Of a stretch of DNA of 64,000 bases, positions 33,894 to 42,539 are shown in pieces. The stretch's first letter is position 1; each line of letters begins with the position of its first letter. The DNA lies in NCBI RefSeq assembly GCF_900099825.1, contig NZ_LT629693.1, positions 4,413,001 through 4,477,000 of the forward strand. Direction: 5' to 3'. The notes beneath the pieces were generated by a model. It saw only the letters and a list, made by a program, of their open reading frames with translations. It had not been told where the DNA came from and made no database searches. The DNA is from Bradyrhizobium ottawaense. Lineage in GTDB: Bacteria > Pseudomonadota > Alphaproteobacteria > Rhizobiales > Xanthobacteraceae. The translations under genes and the position numbers were made by a program.

Positions 33894-34727
33894 ATGGCCG
33901 AACCCGACTACGAGCTGTTTGCCATCCGCTATGCCACCCGCGACGCGCGGCGCAGCGATCATTTCATTGGCGGCGACCCGCATGACGGTCCGATGCCGAT
34001 GGATTATTTCGTCTGGGTGGCGCGGGGCGGCGGGCGCACGTTTGTCATCGACACCGGCTTCAGTGCGGAAATCGCGCAGAAGCGCAAGCGCACCTTCCTG
34101 CGTTCCCCGATCGAGACGCTGGGTCTGCTCGGCATCGATGCGAATGCGGTCGAGGACGTCATCCTGACGCATCTGCATTACGACCATGCCGGCAATTTCG
34201 ACCGCTTCCCGAAGGCACGCTTTCATCTGCAGGAGCGCGAACTGGCCTATGCCACCGGCCGCTACATGCAATATCCGCGGCTGTCGCATTCCTTCGAGGT
34301 CGAGGATGTCTGCGGCATCGTGCGGCTGAACTACGCCCGCCGCGTCGTGTTCTACAATGGCGACGCCGAGCTGGCGCCCGGCATCACCATCCACGCCGCC
34401 AGCGGGCATTCGGCCGGGCTGCAGTTCGTGCGCGTCAAAACCCGACGCGGTCCGGTGGTGCTGGCGTCCGACGTCAGTCATTTCTACGAGAACATGGCGA
34501 GCGAACGTCCGTTCACGACCGCCTTTCACATCGGCGAAATGCTCGAAGGTTTCGACAAACTGATCGCGATGGCGCCGGACGAGAGCCATATCGTTCCCGG
34601 TCACGATCCGCTGGTCATGAAGCTGTATCCGGCGGTGAGCAGGGAATTCGAAGGCGCCGTCGTGCGCCTCGACGTGCCGCCATCCGGCACAGCACCGGTG
34701 CGCGCGGATTATCGATCAGGTCACTAA
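33894..34727 (+). CDS. N-acyl-homoserine-lactonase-family metallo-beta-lactamase hydrolase
   Basis: 277 residues from ATG 33894, with AGGAGACCCC upstream. Metallo-beta-lactamase fold with the dinuclear zinc motif ILTHLHYDHAGN (HxHxDH, about residues 88-99), IHAASGHSAGLQ (third His), VLASDVSHFYENM (bridging Asp) and HIVPGHDP (final His). FVIDTGFSAEIAQKR and YARRVVFYNGDAELAPGI resemble AHL lactonases of the AttM/AiiA branch. It would open quorum-sensing lactones or a related lactone. The substrate assignment is family-level only. No luxI or luxR gene lies nearby. Confidence 0.82.
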   Translation: MAEPDYELFAIRYATRDARRSDHFIGGDPHDGPMPMDYFVWVARGGGRTFVIDTGFSAEIAQKRKRTFLRSPIETLGLLGIDANAVEDVILTHLHYDHAGNFDRFPKARFHLQERELAYATGRYMQYPRLSHSFEVEDVCGIVRLNYARRVVFYNGDAELAPGITIHAASGHSAGLQFVRVKTRRGPVVLASDVSHFYENMASERPFTTAFHIGEMLEGFDKLIAMAPDESHIVPGHDPLVMKLYPAVSREFEGAVVRLDVPPSGTAPVRADYRSGH

Positions 34728-34735
34728 CGTCTGGG

Positions 34736-34837
34736 GCCTCATGGTTCGAGACGCGCAAAGATGCGCTCCTCACCATGAGGGTGCGATACCTCATCCTGAG
34801 GAGCATCGCAAAGCGATGCGTCTCGAAGGATGAAGCC
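34736..34837. repeat. Dispersed hairpin repeat (cctcatggttcgagacgc type)
   Basis: The left end GCCTCATGGTTCGAGACGC pairs with the right end gcgtctcgaaggatgaagcc. Internal palindromes CTCCTCACCATGAGG and CATCCTGAGGAGC and a gcatcgcaaagcgatgc hairpin lie between. A short non-coding element of a kind widely dispersed in Bradyrhizobium-like genomes, located between convergent genes, where it may end transcription in both directions. Confidence 0.7.
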
Positions 34838-34875
34838 GTTGAACTCGAAATAGCTCCTTGACCGTCAGCCTCCGC

Positions 34876-35763
34876 CTATTTCGCCGCCGCGCTTTCAGGA
34901 TCGCCATCAGCCGCGCGGTTTTGCGGCGATCGGCGCTGCCAGATCAAATAGCCGAGCGCGATCAGCGGCGCAGAAATGCAGAGATAGGGAACGAGAGTCT
35001 CGGTGTAGCCGACCAGCGCCATCGGATAGCGTATGGCGAAAATGGGAATGCTCTGGCTGGTCGAATTGCCGATCGCCTCCAGAACCCAGATCTGTGCGGT
35101 ATTCCAGTTCACCGCCACGGTGGGCGTCAGCCCGAGCGGCATCAATACGATCAGCGCCCATTTGCGCCAACCCGTCTGTCGCCTGGAGGCGACGATCATC
35201 GCCCAACCCGTTAGTCCGATGGTGGCAAGCCAGCAGGCCAGAAACAGGTATTGCACCGGTCCCTTGCCGAACAGGTGAAACGCGTTCAGTTCGCTCAGCG
35301 GCAGCGTGTTGCTGGTGAAGAACAACCGGTAGAACCGCCCAGTGCCGGCCTCGGTCTTGACCGCCGCGTCCACCACCAGCCATTTGCCGGCCAGTGCATA
35401 TTCGAGCAGAATCCGGCTGCTGCCGTTGCCGGTGTCGAGGCTGTGGCGTTCGGTCGACCAGATCGTTTCGATCGAGGTGGGCTCGCTGGTGCCGATCAGG
35501 TCGGCCATCTGACGCAACTGGTCGTCGGAGATCTCGCCCATCGCCGGATCGAGCCGGTTGCGAACCGCTGCAAAATCTTTCGCGACCAGCGCGGAAACGG
35601 TCACTTTGGTCAACGCGATGTCGTCGGCCAGCCGGGACCCCTCCGGCGCGTCGGCGGCCAGCGTCGGGATCGCCAGGGCTGCCATCATCAAAATGGATGC
35701 GACGATACCGCCTATCGTTCGAAGCACTGTGGGCGTGAACATGGTTTGACTGGTCTTCATCAT
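34876..35763 (-). CDS. Exported/inner-membrane protein of unknown function
   Basis: 295 residues. A signal-like first helix (IGGIVASILMMAALAIPTLAAD) is followed by a soluble periplasmic domain of about 135 residues (DDIALTKVTVSALVAKDFAAV through TEAGTGRFYRLFFTS). Four hydrophobic segments follow (FLACWLATIGLTGWAMIVA, WALIVLMPLGLTPTVAV, IRYPMALVGYTETLVP, ISAPLIALGYLIW). No recognised domain. A good second frame antisense-free overlap exists but lacks a signal peptide and sense codon pattern, so this frame is preferred. It lies 52 bp before (on its strand, after) the Bug receptor gene and may be co-transcribed with it. Confidence 0.7.
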   Translation of the reverse strand: MMKTSQTMFTPTVLRTIGGIVASILMMAALAIPTLAADAPEGSRLADDIALTKVTVSALVAKDFAAVRNRLDPAMGEISDDQLRQMADLIGTSEPTSIETIWSTERHSLDTGNGSSRILLEYALAGKWLVVDAAVKTEAGTGRFYRLFFTSNTLPLSELNAFHLFGKGPVQYLFLACWLATIGLTGWAMIVASRRQTGWRKWALIVLMPLGLTPTVAVNWNTAQIWVLEAIGNSTSQSIPIFAIRYPMALVGYTETLVPYLCISAPLIALGYLIWQRRSPQNRAADGDPESAAAK

Positions 35764-35814
35764 CGAGGCCGCGCCATGTTCGTCGCACTTCGGAACGATT
35801 GGTTCACCGGTCGG

Positions 35815-36786
35815 CTACTTCGTTGCCGCGGCTTTCAGGATCGGCATCAGCCGCGTGGTTTCGCTGTTGATGAGGTCACCCAGCGCCTTGGGGCCGCGGC
35901 GGCCGGGTTCGATGATATCAGCGCCGAGATCGGCCAGCCGCTTTTGCACGGCCTCCTCGCCGAGCCCCTTGTTCAGGGCCTCGGCGAGTTTCTCGACGAT
36001 CGGCTTTGGCGTCCCTGATGGGGCGAACACCGCATAGAACGGCGCGATGTCGAACTCGGGCAGGCCCTGCTCGTAGGAGGTCGGCACATCCGGCAACATC
36101 GGGCTGCGCTTCTTCGCCGCGACCGCCAGCGCCTTGACCGTGCCGGCGCGGACATGTTCCAAGGTACCCAGCACCGGGTCGCATTCATAATCGATTTCAC
36201 CGCCGAGCATGGCGTTCAGCACCGGCGCCGTGCCGGTAAACGGCACCATCGCCGGCTTGATGCCGATCGCCGAATGGAGCAGCAGGCAGCCGATATAGGA
36301 TACCGAGCCGAGGCCGGCGTGGCCGACGTTGAGCTTGGCTTCGTTGGCCTTGGCGTAGGCGACGAATTCCTTGAGGTTGTTGGCGGGAAAGTCCTTTCGC
36401 ACCACCAGCAGTTCCGGATATTCGGCGGACAGCCCGATCGGTTCGAAATCCTTCAGTGGATCGTAGCCGAGGTTCGGATAGAACGCCGCCGCCAGCGCAT
36501 TGGTGCCGACATGACCGGACAGGATGGTGTAACCGTCGGCGGGGGCGCGCGCGGCGCGCAGCGCGCCAATGGTGCCGCCGGCGCCGCCGACATTTTCCAC
36601 CACGAATTTCTGGCCGAGATAGCGCGAGAAGATATCGGCGACGATCCGGCCCGTGATATCCGCCGGCCCGCCGGCGGCAAAGGGCACGATCACGGTGACC
36701 GTCCGCGCCGGATAATCCTCGGCCTGGGCGCTGTTGATTCCGGCCGCGATCAGAAGTGCAGCGGCCGCGGCCCAGTGCCTGTGCAT
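35815..36786 (-). CDS. Tripartite tricarboxylate transporter receptor (Bug family)
   Basis: 323 residues from ATG 36786 (GGGAGACGAAC upstream). Sec signal (HWAAAAALLIAAGINSAQA) then the Bug fold: YPARTVTVIVPFAAGGPADITGR, VVENVGGAGGTIGA, DGYTILSGH and VPFTGTAPVLNAMLGGEIDY. Bug proteins are periplasmic binders that usually deliver carboxylates to TctAB permeases. No permease gene is nearby, as is common for orphan Bug receptors in this group, so the ligand is unknown. Confidence 0.88.
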   Translation of the reverse strand: MHRHWAAAAALLIAAGINSAQAEDYPARTVTVIVPFAAGGPADITGRIVADIFSRYLGQKFVVENVGGAGGTIGALRAARAPADGYTILSGHVGTNALAAAFYPNLGYDPLKDFEPIGLSAEYPELLVVRKDFPANNLKEFVAYAKANEAKLNVGHAGLGSVSYIGCLLLHSAIGIKPAMVPFTGTAPVLNAMLGGEIDYECDPVLGTLEHVRAGTVKALAVAAKKRSPMLPDVPTSYEQGLPEFDIAPFYAVFAPSGTPKPIVEKLAEALNKGLGEEAVQKRLADLGADIIEPGRRGPKALGDLINSETTRLMPILKAAATK

Positions 36787-36926
36787 GTTCGTCTCCCTGA
36801 TATCTTTTTTTATCACCATAGGGCGGTTTCAGGGCCGGGCAAGCCGGGCTGGCTATAATCGTTGGGTTTCAAGCTGGCGCTCGCCGCAGGATGGCGTGGC
36901 TATCTATCCTCGACTATCGTGCGTTC

Positions 36927-37787
36927 ATGAAACTTCTGGTGTTTGGTTTGGGTTATTCGGCGCTGCATGTCTCGCAGCGTTTGCAGATGTCGGGGGCTCA
37001 GGTGACGGCAACCGTCCGCAGCCGCGCGAAGGCCGATGAGCTGGCGCAGGTGGGAATCGCGGCACGGCTGTTCTCTCCGGACCATGCCGGTGCGGAGATC
37101 GTGGACGATATCGCGGCCAGCGATGCCATCCTGATCTCGGTCCCGCCGGGTGAATCCGGCGATCCGGTGCTCGCGTCCTTTGCCGGCCGCATCGCCGCGG
37201 CGCCGAACCTGCGCTGGATCGGCTATCTCTCCACGGTCGGCGTCTATGGCGACCATGCCGGCAACTGGGTCGACGAGACGACGCCGACCACGCCAGGAAA
37301 AGGCCGTTCGCGGCTCAGGACCACGGCGGAGCAGGCGTGGCTCGCTTTGGGCGCGCATGTGTTCCGGCTGTCAGGAATCTACGGCCCCGGCCGAAACCAG
37401 CTCGTGCAATTGGCGTCGGGCGCGGCGCGCCGCATCGTCAAGCCCGGCCAGATCTTCAACCGCATTCACGTCGCGGATATCGCCGCCGTGATCGAGGCGT
37501 CGCTGGCACGGCCGCGGCCGGGCGGCATCTATAATGTGACCGACAACGAGCCGGCCCCGCCGCAGGACGTCGTCGCCTTCGCGGCACGGCTTTGCGGGCT
37601 GGAGCCTCCGGCCGAAATTCCTTTCGAACGCGCGGAGCTCTCGCCGATGGCGCGCAGCTTTTACAGCGAAAACCGGCGGGTTCGGAACGCCCTCATCCGC
37701 GAAGAACTCGGCGTCACCCTGAACTATCCGACCTACCGCGAAGGGCTGACCGCCTTGCGGGCACTCGGGGACGGGCCGCCTGCGTAG
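36927..37787 (+). CDS. NAD(P)-dependent epimerase/dehydratase-like protein (YeeZ type)
   Basis: 286 residues from ATG 36927 (MKLLVFGLGYSALHVSQ). Rossmann GLGYSA motif at the N-terminus, WIGYLSTVGVYGDHAGNWVDE with a Thr/Tyr-like catalytic region, FRLSGIYGPGRNQL and FNRIHVADIAAVIE, as in extended short-chain dehydrogenases acting on nucleotide sugars. Members of this shorter class are poorly characterised. The stop (37785-37787) is within about 5 bp of the left end of the IS1182-type element, so the insertion just missed the coding sequence. Confidence 0.8.
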   Translation: MKLLVFGLGYSALHVSQRLQMSGAQVTATVRSRAKADELAQVGIAARLFSPDHAGAEIVDDIAASDAILISVPPGESGDPVLASFAGRIAAAPNLRWIGYLSTVGVYGDHAGNWVDETTPTTPGKGRSRLRTTAEQAWLALGAHVFRLSGIYGPGRNQLVQLASGAARRIVKPGQIFNRIHVADIAAVIEASLARPRPGGIYNVTDNEPAPPQDVVAFAARLCGLEPPAEIPFERAELSPMARSFYSENRRVRNALIREELGVTLNYPTYREGLTALRALGDGPPA

Positions 37788-37791
37788 CTGT

Positions 37792-39516
37792 TGACTTGCC
37801 CGACGAGACTGAGCAAGAAGTCGTTGCTAGTCGGACAGCTCGGTTTAGGACAATCGGACAGAGAGACTTGGGACGATTTGCGCCCAGAACGGCTCCAGGG
37901 TGCGCTGTAGGACATTCATGACCGCGCCAAAGGGGCGTTTGCGCGACGTGAGTGCCTTTACCACGGCTGCAATGAAGCCTTCGAAGCCGAGAATGTTGAG
38001 CACGCGGGTCAAGTTGTAGCAGAGCGCCATCAGGCTCCATTCACCGCGGACCTTGTCGAAGCCGCGGACCAGGAAGTGACGATAGCCGGCGCGGCATTTG
38101 ATGGTGCCGAAGGGATGCTCGACAATCCCCGAGCGACGGCGCATCAGCTCGCGGCTACCTTGCATCCGCGCGCGATGACGTTCGAGAACATCTTCGTGCT
38201 CCCAACGACCGATGGTCCGCCGAGATGCTTTCGGACTCAGACAACGGGCCTTTAGCTGGCAGGCCCCGCAGGTCTTGGTGCTGCTCGCATAGCGGATCTC
38301 GGTCCGGCCACTGGCGTTCTGCCAGCGGCCCTCCATCGGACGCAGCAATTCGCCGGCCGGACAACGGTAAGCATTGCCTGCGGGATCGTAGCTGAACTCC
38401 TTGAGGCTGAAGCGGCCTTGCTTCTCGAGCCGCCCGTTGCCCTCCGGCACCGGTACATAGGCCGTGATGCCGTCATCCTCGCACGCCTTCAGTTCGAGAC
38501 TGCTGTAATAGCCCTCGTCGGCCAACGCCTGCAGAGCCTCGGCTTCAAGGGCGTCTTTTGCCGCCTTTGCCATCGCGTGAAGCTGGCCGACATCGCTGCT
38601 GGCGTTCACCACTTCGCTTGCGACAATGAGCTTGTGTTTGTCGTCGACGGCGCTCTGCACATTGTAGCCCGCAACGGCCTGACCGTTCTTGACCAGAAGC
38701 CGGGCGTCCGGATCGGTCACGGACAACTGCGTCTCGCCGCTTGCTTCTAGCCGAGCCAGATCGGCCTCGGCGCGCGAGCGCTTCGCCATCAGCGCCGATA
38801 CTTTGGCGCCGATATCGCCGGCGTCCCCTCCGCTGCCAGCACCTGGACCGTCGGCGCGATCCTTCTTTGGTTCGTTGGCTTCCGCTGCATCATTGTCTTC
38901 GATCGACCTGCCGTAAGCCTCGATCTCCAGGTCCAGCCTGGCGATCTGTTCGGCAAGCCTCTTGCGCGTAAAGATACTCGTCTTGCTGGCATCGCCGTGG
39001 AAGAACGAGCCGTCGATCGCTACAACACTGCCGCCGACCAGTCCAAGCTCGCGAACCAGCAGCACGAAGCCGCGGTTCACCGCCTTCAGCGCCGCCCAGT
39101 TCTCCTTGCGGAAGTTGGCGATCGTTCGATAACCAGGCCTCAGGTTCCTGAGCAGCCAGATCAGTTCCAGATTGCGGCTCGCCTCTCGCTCCAGCCGCCG
39201 AGACGACCTGATCTGGTTGATATATCCGTAAAGGTAGAGCTTCAGCAGATCGCCCGGATCGTAGGGCGGCTGCCCCATTGCTTCCGCGCCTCGGTCAGCA
39301 TGACGGAAGCCCAGCTTTGCAAGGTCCAGGGCGCAAACGTAGCTCTCGATCGCTCGGACCGGATTGTTTGGTTCAACATAGTCTTCCACCCGCGGTGGAA
39401 GCAGGCTGGCTTGCTCCCGGCTCTCGCCGGTCTTGAATGGGCGATTCGTCATAAACCGAATCGTACATCAAATCCCAAAAAGGCCGAGTTCTTGCTCAGT
39501 CTCGACGGGCAAATCA
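37792..39516. mobile_element. Intact IS1182-family insertion sequence
   Basis: Imperfect terminal inverted repeats flank a single transposase gene. The left end begins TGACTTGCCCGACGAGACTG and the complement of the right end begins TGATTTGCCCGTCGAGACTG; both continue AGCAAGAA, for about 31 bp with 3 mismatches. If the repeats are counted from TTGCCC, the element is 37796-39512. No convincing target-site duplication is visible with either choice. Confidence 0.88.
37845..39452 (-). CDS. IS1182-family transposase
   Basis: 535 residues, complete and without frameshift. The N-terminal DNA-binding region (LPPRVEDYVEPNNPVRAIESYV, YDPGDLLKLYLYGYINQIRSSR) is typical of IS1182 transposases. Catalytic DDE positions are the Asp in VVAIDGSFFHGDAS, the Asp in NASSDVGQLHAMA and the Glu after DEGYYSSLELKACE. 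A Cys-rich segment (TCGACQLKARCL) and the C-terminal VEHPFGTIKCRAGYRHFLVRG also match the family. It occupies nearly the whole element. Confidence 0.95.
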   Translation of the reverse strand: MTNRPFKTGESREQASLLPPRVEDYVEPNNPVRAIESYVCALDLAKLGFRHADRGAEAMGQPPYDPGDLLKLYLYGYINQIRSSRRLEREASRNLELIWLLRNLRPGYRTIANFRKENWAALKAVNRGFVLLVRELGLVGGSVVAIDGSFFHGDASKTSIFTRKRLAEQIARLDLEIEAYGRSIEDNDAAEANEPKKDRADGPGAGSGGDAGDIGAKVSALMAKRSRAEADLARLEASGETQLSVTDPDARLLVKNGQAVAGYNVQSAVDDKHKLIVASEVVNASSDVGQLHAMAKAAKDALEAEALQALADEGYYSSLELKACEDDGITAYVPVPEGNGRLEKQGRFSLKEFSYDPAGNAYRCPAGELLRPMEGRWQNASGRTEIRYASSTKTCGACQLKARCLSPKASRRTIGRWEHEDVLERHRARMQGSRELMRRRSGIVEHPFGTIKCRAGYRHFLVRGFDKVRGEWSLMALCYNLTRVLNILGFEGFIAAVVKALTSRKRPFGAVMNVLQRTLEPFWAQIVPSLSVRLS

Positions 39517-40253
39517 CGCCAGATGTGGGTCAAGACTTTCGTCTGAAAATATTCCGCTTCGGTGGCAGGTGGAATCACGCTTACAAATCCCGCCATCCTG
39601 TCCCGCCAGAGGGGCGTTGGCCATCGTCGCAAACGAGGGGCAGGGAGCGGTGGACGTAAGGTCGCGACTGACGAGCGCGGCACTCGCGTACGGCGAAATC
39701 GTTTGGGTCCGACGCCCCGGTGCTGGCGTCAAGCGAGCGAGAAGCTAACGCTTCGAGCTGGCGATGGTGGCAAGAAAGCCGGTCACCAGGACGAGATCGT
39801 ATAAGCCGTAAAGCCATTGCGCAGGGAAGGCCGGGTGTTCTCCGCTGAACCTGTATGCTCATGTGCAGCATTTCTACTTCGCATCGCACATGAGACCGCG
39901 GGTGCAGCGCGCACCCGGTCTTTCCTGCGCCCTCTGATTTTCATGGGGCAAACGAATGCAAAACTTCGGGCGCATCGTGCCGCGAGAACGAGAACGCTTA
40001 CCCTCCCTTGGTGGGCGAAGAAAGAGAGGGAAGCCGCGTTCGAAACTTCGTAGCCCGGATGAGCGTAGCGACATCCGGGACCACTCTCACGCCGCCCCGG
40101 ATATCGCTTCGCTCATCCGGGCTACAAGCCCCACCCCCGGCCTTTCAATTTTGCAATAGAAGCCATGTCGACATTGATATTCCTGCCCTTGCCCCCGCCA
40201 TCTAATGTGAGCGCAAATCGCCCCCTTGGGGATCACGGAGGAAATTTGGTCCG
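39517..40253. repeat. Gene-free region of dispersed repeat sequence
   Basis: About 740 bp with no credible gene. ORFs here have Arg-rich, low-complexity translations in every frame. The stretch 39565-40010 (cgccatcctgtcccgccag..., ...gaccgcgggtgcagcgcgc) resembles a repeat I associate with many Bradyrhizobium genomes, from recollection rather than search. At 40050-40126 there is a large palindrome: GTAGCCCGGATGAGCG near the left and CGCTCATCCGGGCTAC at the right. The last 100 bp hold the promoter of the decarboxylase operon, with GGAGG at 40239-40243. Confidence 0.6.
40050..40126. repeat. Dispersed palindrome GTAGCCCGGATGAGCG ... CGCTCATCCGGGCTAC
   Basis: Sixteen-base inverted arms about 45 bp apart, with a further internal inverted pair (ACATCCGGGA and CCCGGATAT). 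A common intergenic hairpin type in Bradyrhizobium relatives. It lies just upstream of the decarboxylase operon. Confidence 0.75.
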
Positions 40254-40817
40254 ATGACGGAAGTTGCAGCAAAATCGCCAGGCGCGGCGCCGTTGCCGAC
40301 ATGGCCGGACGAGGTCTACCGCGTCCTCAAGGACGCCGGCGTCAAGCAGGTGGCGATGGTGCCGGACGCCGGCCATAGCCGGCTGATTCGTTCCTTCGAG
40401 GCCGATCCGGAAACCCGTGTCGTGACCCTGACGACGGAAGAAGAGGGCGTCGCGATGCTGGCCGGCGCGTGGCTCGGCGGCCAGCGCGGGGTGCTGCTGC
40501 TGCAGTCGAGCGGCGTCGGCAACTGCATCAACATGCTGTCGCTGCCCACGATCTGCCACATGCCGCTCTTGATGATCGTGACCATGCGCGGCGACTGGGG
40601 CGAGTTCAACCCGTGGCAGATCCCGATGGGGCAGGGCACGCGCGCGGCGCTGGAATCCGTCGGCGTGATCGTCAACAAGGTCGATGAGCCGCATCTGGTC
40701 GCCTCGGCGGTGCAGGGCGCGGCGCACCTTGCCTTCAACAGCTGGAAGCCGGTCGCGCTTCTGATCGGACAGCGCGTGCTCGGCGCCAAGAACTTCAAGG
40801 AGCTCGCCCGCAAATGA
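40254..40817 (+). CDS. ThDP-dependent decarboxylase alpha subunit (sulfopyruvate/phosphonopyruvate decarboxylase type)
   Basis: 187 residues; the pyrimidine-binding half of a split thiamine-diphosphate enzyme (ComD-like). VYRVLKDAGVKQVAMVPD, then TTEEEGVAMLAGAWLGGQRG with the cofactor-activating Glu, and LLLQSSGVGNCINML are typical of sulfopyruvate and phosphonopyruvate decarboxylases. The stop overlaps the next gene's ATG by 4 bp, so the two subunits are made together. The acid substrate (sulfopyruvate to sulfoacetaldehyde, or another oxo acid) cannot be decided from sequence. The best ribosome site (GGAGG) is unusually far, 12 bp, from the ATG. Confidence 0.85.
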   Translation: MTEVAAKSPGAAPLPTWPDEVYRVLKDAGVKQVAMVPDAGHSRLIRSFEADPETRVVTLTTEEEGVAMLAGAWLGGQRGVLLLQSSGVGNCINMLSLPTICHMPLLMIVTMRGDWGEFNPWQIPMGQGTRAALESVGVIVNKVDEPHLVASAVQGAAHLAFNSWKPVALLIGQRVLGAKNFKELARK

Positions 40818-41425
40818 GCAATCCGCAAAAGAATCCAAACGCGCTGCTGCACCGTCGCGACGTCGTCAACGAACTGGTGCGCGCCCGCGGCGAGCTGCTG
40901 GTCATCGCCGGCCTCGGCGCGCCGAACTGGGACGTCTCGGCCGCCGGCGATCACGTCAATAATTTTCCGCTCTGGGGCGCCATGGGTGCGGCTTCGATGA
41001 TCGGGCTCGGACTCGCGCTGGCGCAGCCCAAACGTAAGGTGCTCGTCATCACCGGCGACGGCGAAATGCTGATGAACCTCGGCTCGCTCGCCACCATCGG
41101 GGTCGAAGCGCCGCCTAACCTTACGGTCGCCGTGCTCGACAACGAACGTTTCGGCGAGACCGGCATGCAGAAGACCCACACCGCGGCCGGCGTCGACCTC
41201 GCGGCCGTGGCGACGGCAGTCGGAATTCGCACCTCGCGGATTGTCAGAACCATGGCCGAAGTCACCGAACTGCGCGACCTCGCCCATGAAGGGCGCGGCA
41301 CGGCCTTTGCGCAGATCAAGATCGCGCCGGAAGCCCTGGTGTTCGTGATGCCGCCGGCCGACGGCGTCATCCTGACGACGCGGTTCCGGCAATCGGTACT
41401 GGGCGACGAAGCGCTCTATAACTGA
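40814..41425 (+). CDS. ThDP-dependent decarboxylase beta subunit (sulfopyruvate/phosphonopyruvate decarboxylase type)
   Basis: 203 residues; the diphosphate-binding half (ComE-like). The ThDP motif is GDGEMLMNLGSLAT (about residues 79-92) continuing to VAVLDNERFGETG. NFPLWGAMGAASMIGLGLAL is the usual strand-helix before it. Fusion of alpha and beta would give the standard ThDP-decarboxylase order. Coupled by a 4-bp overlap to the alpha subunit and followed 124 bp later by a Bug receptor on the same strand. Confidence 0.86.
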   Translation: MSNPQKNPNALLHRRDVVNELVRARGELLVIAGLGAPNWDVSAAGDHVNNFPLWGAMGAASMIGLGLALAQPKRKVLVITGDGEMLMNLGSLATIGVEAPPNLTVAVLDNERFGETGMQKTHTAAGVDLAAVATAVGIRTSRIVRTMAEVTELRDLAHEGRGTAFAQIKIAPEALVFVMPPADGVILTTRFRQSVLGDEALYN

Positions 41426-41548
41426 GACGCGCCGCACTTCGTTCGACCGGGTGAACAATAGCGTTTTCGAGTGAAGTGGATTCCGGTTCACGTAAGAAAA
41501 CGCGTCAAAACAAAAGAGACATCCGGCGAAATAATAAAGGGAGGATCG

Positions 41549-42517
41549 ATGATGCGGCGCTCGATTTCGCTTGGCGTTGTGCTTGGCATGATCCTGCTGG
41601 GCGCGGCGCAGGCGCAAACCGCCTGGCCAGCGAAGCCGATCAAGATCCTGGTTGGCTATGCGGCAGGGGGCAGCACTGACGTCACGGCCCGCATCATCGC
41701 CCAGGCGCTGTCGGAACGGCTCGGGCAACCGGTCCTGATCGAGAATCGCGCCGGCGCCGGCGGCAATATCGCGGCCGAGGCCGCCGCGAAGGCCGATCCG
41801 GACGGCTATACGCTGTTGATGGCGACCAGCTCGACGTTCGCGACCAACCCGGCGCTCTACAAAAGCCTGCCGTTCGATGTGCAGGCCGATTTCGCGCCGA
41901 TCACGGTGACGGCCTTTATCCCGAACCTGATGGTCATCAATCCCGCCGGGCCGGCCAGCAACCTCAAGGATTTCGTTGCGCACGCGAAGGCCAATCCCGG
42001 CCAGCTCAATTATGGTTCGGCCGGCAACGGCACCTCGCAGCATATTTCCGGTGCGTTGTTCAGTTCACTGGCCGGCGTGCAGATGACTCACATCGCCTAT
42101 CGCGGCGGCGCGCCGGCGGTCAACGATCTCCTCGGCGGACAGATCCAGGTGCTGTTCGCGCCGCTGGTCGAGGTGGTTCAGCAGGTGCGCGCCGAAAAGC
42201 TGCGGGCGCTCGGTATCACTACGGCGAAGCGGTCGCCGTTGCTGCCTGACGTCGCCACCATTGCCGAGACGTTGCCCGGCTACGAAGTTACGCTGTGGAA
42301 CGGACTGCTGGCGCCGGCGAAGACGCCGCCCGAGATCATCGACCGCATCAACCGTGCCGCGATCGACGCGCTGCGCTCGGAGGATGTGAAGGCGAAATTG
42401 GCCGAACAGGGCAGCGAGCCGGTCGGCAACACGCCTGCCGAGTTCAAGGCCTTCATCGGCAGCGAGCTTGCGAAATGGAAGCGGCTGGTGGAGATCTCGG
42501 GTGCGACGGTGCAATAG
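41549..42517 (+). CDS. Tripartite tricarboxylate transporter receptor (Bug family)
   Basis: 322 residues from ATG 41549, just after GGGAGG; ATG 41552 is equally possible. Signal peptide SISLGVVLGMILLGAAQAQ; Bug motifs WPAKPIKILVGYAAGGSTDV, IENRAGAGGNIAAEAA, DGYTLLMATSS, GSAGNGTSQHI and IAYRGGAPAVNDLLGG. A periplasmic carboxylate-binding receptor. Position directly after the two-subunit decarboxylase suggests it captures the acid (or precursor) that the enzyme degrades. No TctAB permease is encoded here. Confidence 0.9.
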   Translation: MMRRSISLGVVLGMILLGAAQAQTAWPAKPIKILVGYAAGGSTDVTARIIAQALSERLGQPVLIENRAGAGGNIAAEAAAKADPDGYTLLMATSSTFATNPALYKSLPFDVQADFAPITVTAFIPNLMVINPAGPASNLKDFVAHAKANPGQLNYGSAGNGTSQHISGALFSSLAGVQMTHIAYRGGAPAVNDLLGGQIQVLFAPLVEVVQQVRAEKLRALGITTAKRSPLLPDVATIAETLPGYEVTLWNGLLAPAKTPPEIIDRINRAAIDALRSEDVKAKLAEQGSEPVGNTPAEFKAFIGSELAKWKRLVEISGATVQ

Positions 42518-42539
42518 ACACCAACACGGGCGGAACGCG

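Noticed and set aside
34907..35788. 293-residue minus-strand ORF overlapping the membrane protein gene
   Set aside because: Frame-shifted shadow; the neighbouring frame has a signal peptide and four membrane helices, while this one is Arg-rich and featureless.
39562..39889. Short ORFs of 80 and 102 residues on both strands after the IS element
   Set aside because: They lie in dispersed repeat DNA, have Arg-rich low-complexity translations and no ribosome sites; such ORFs recur as artefacts in this kind of repeat.
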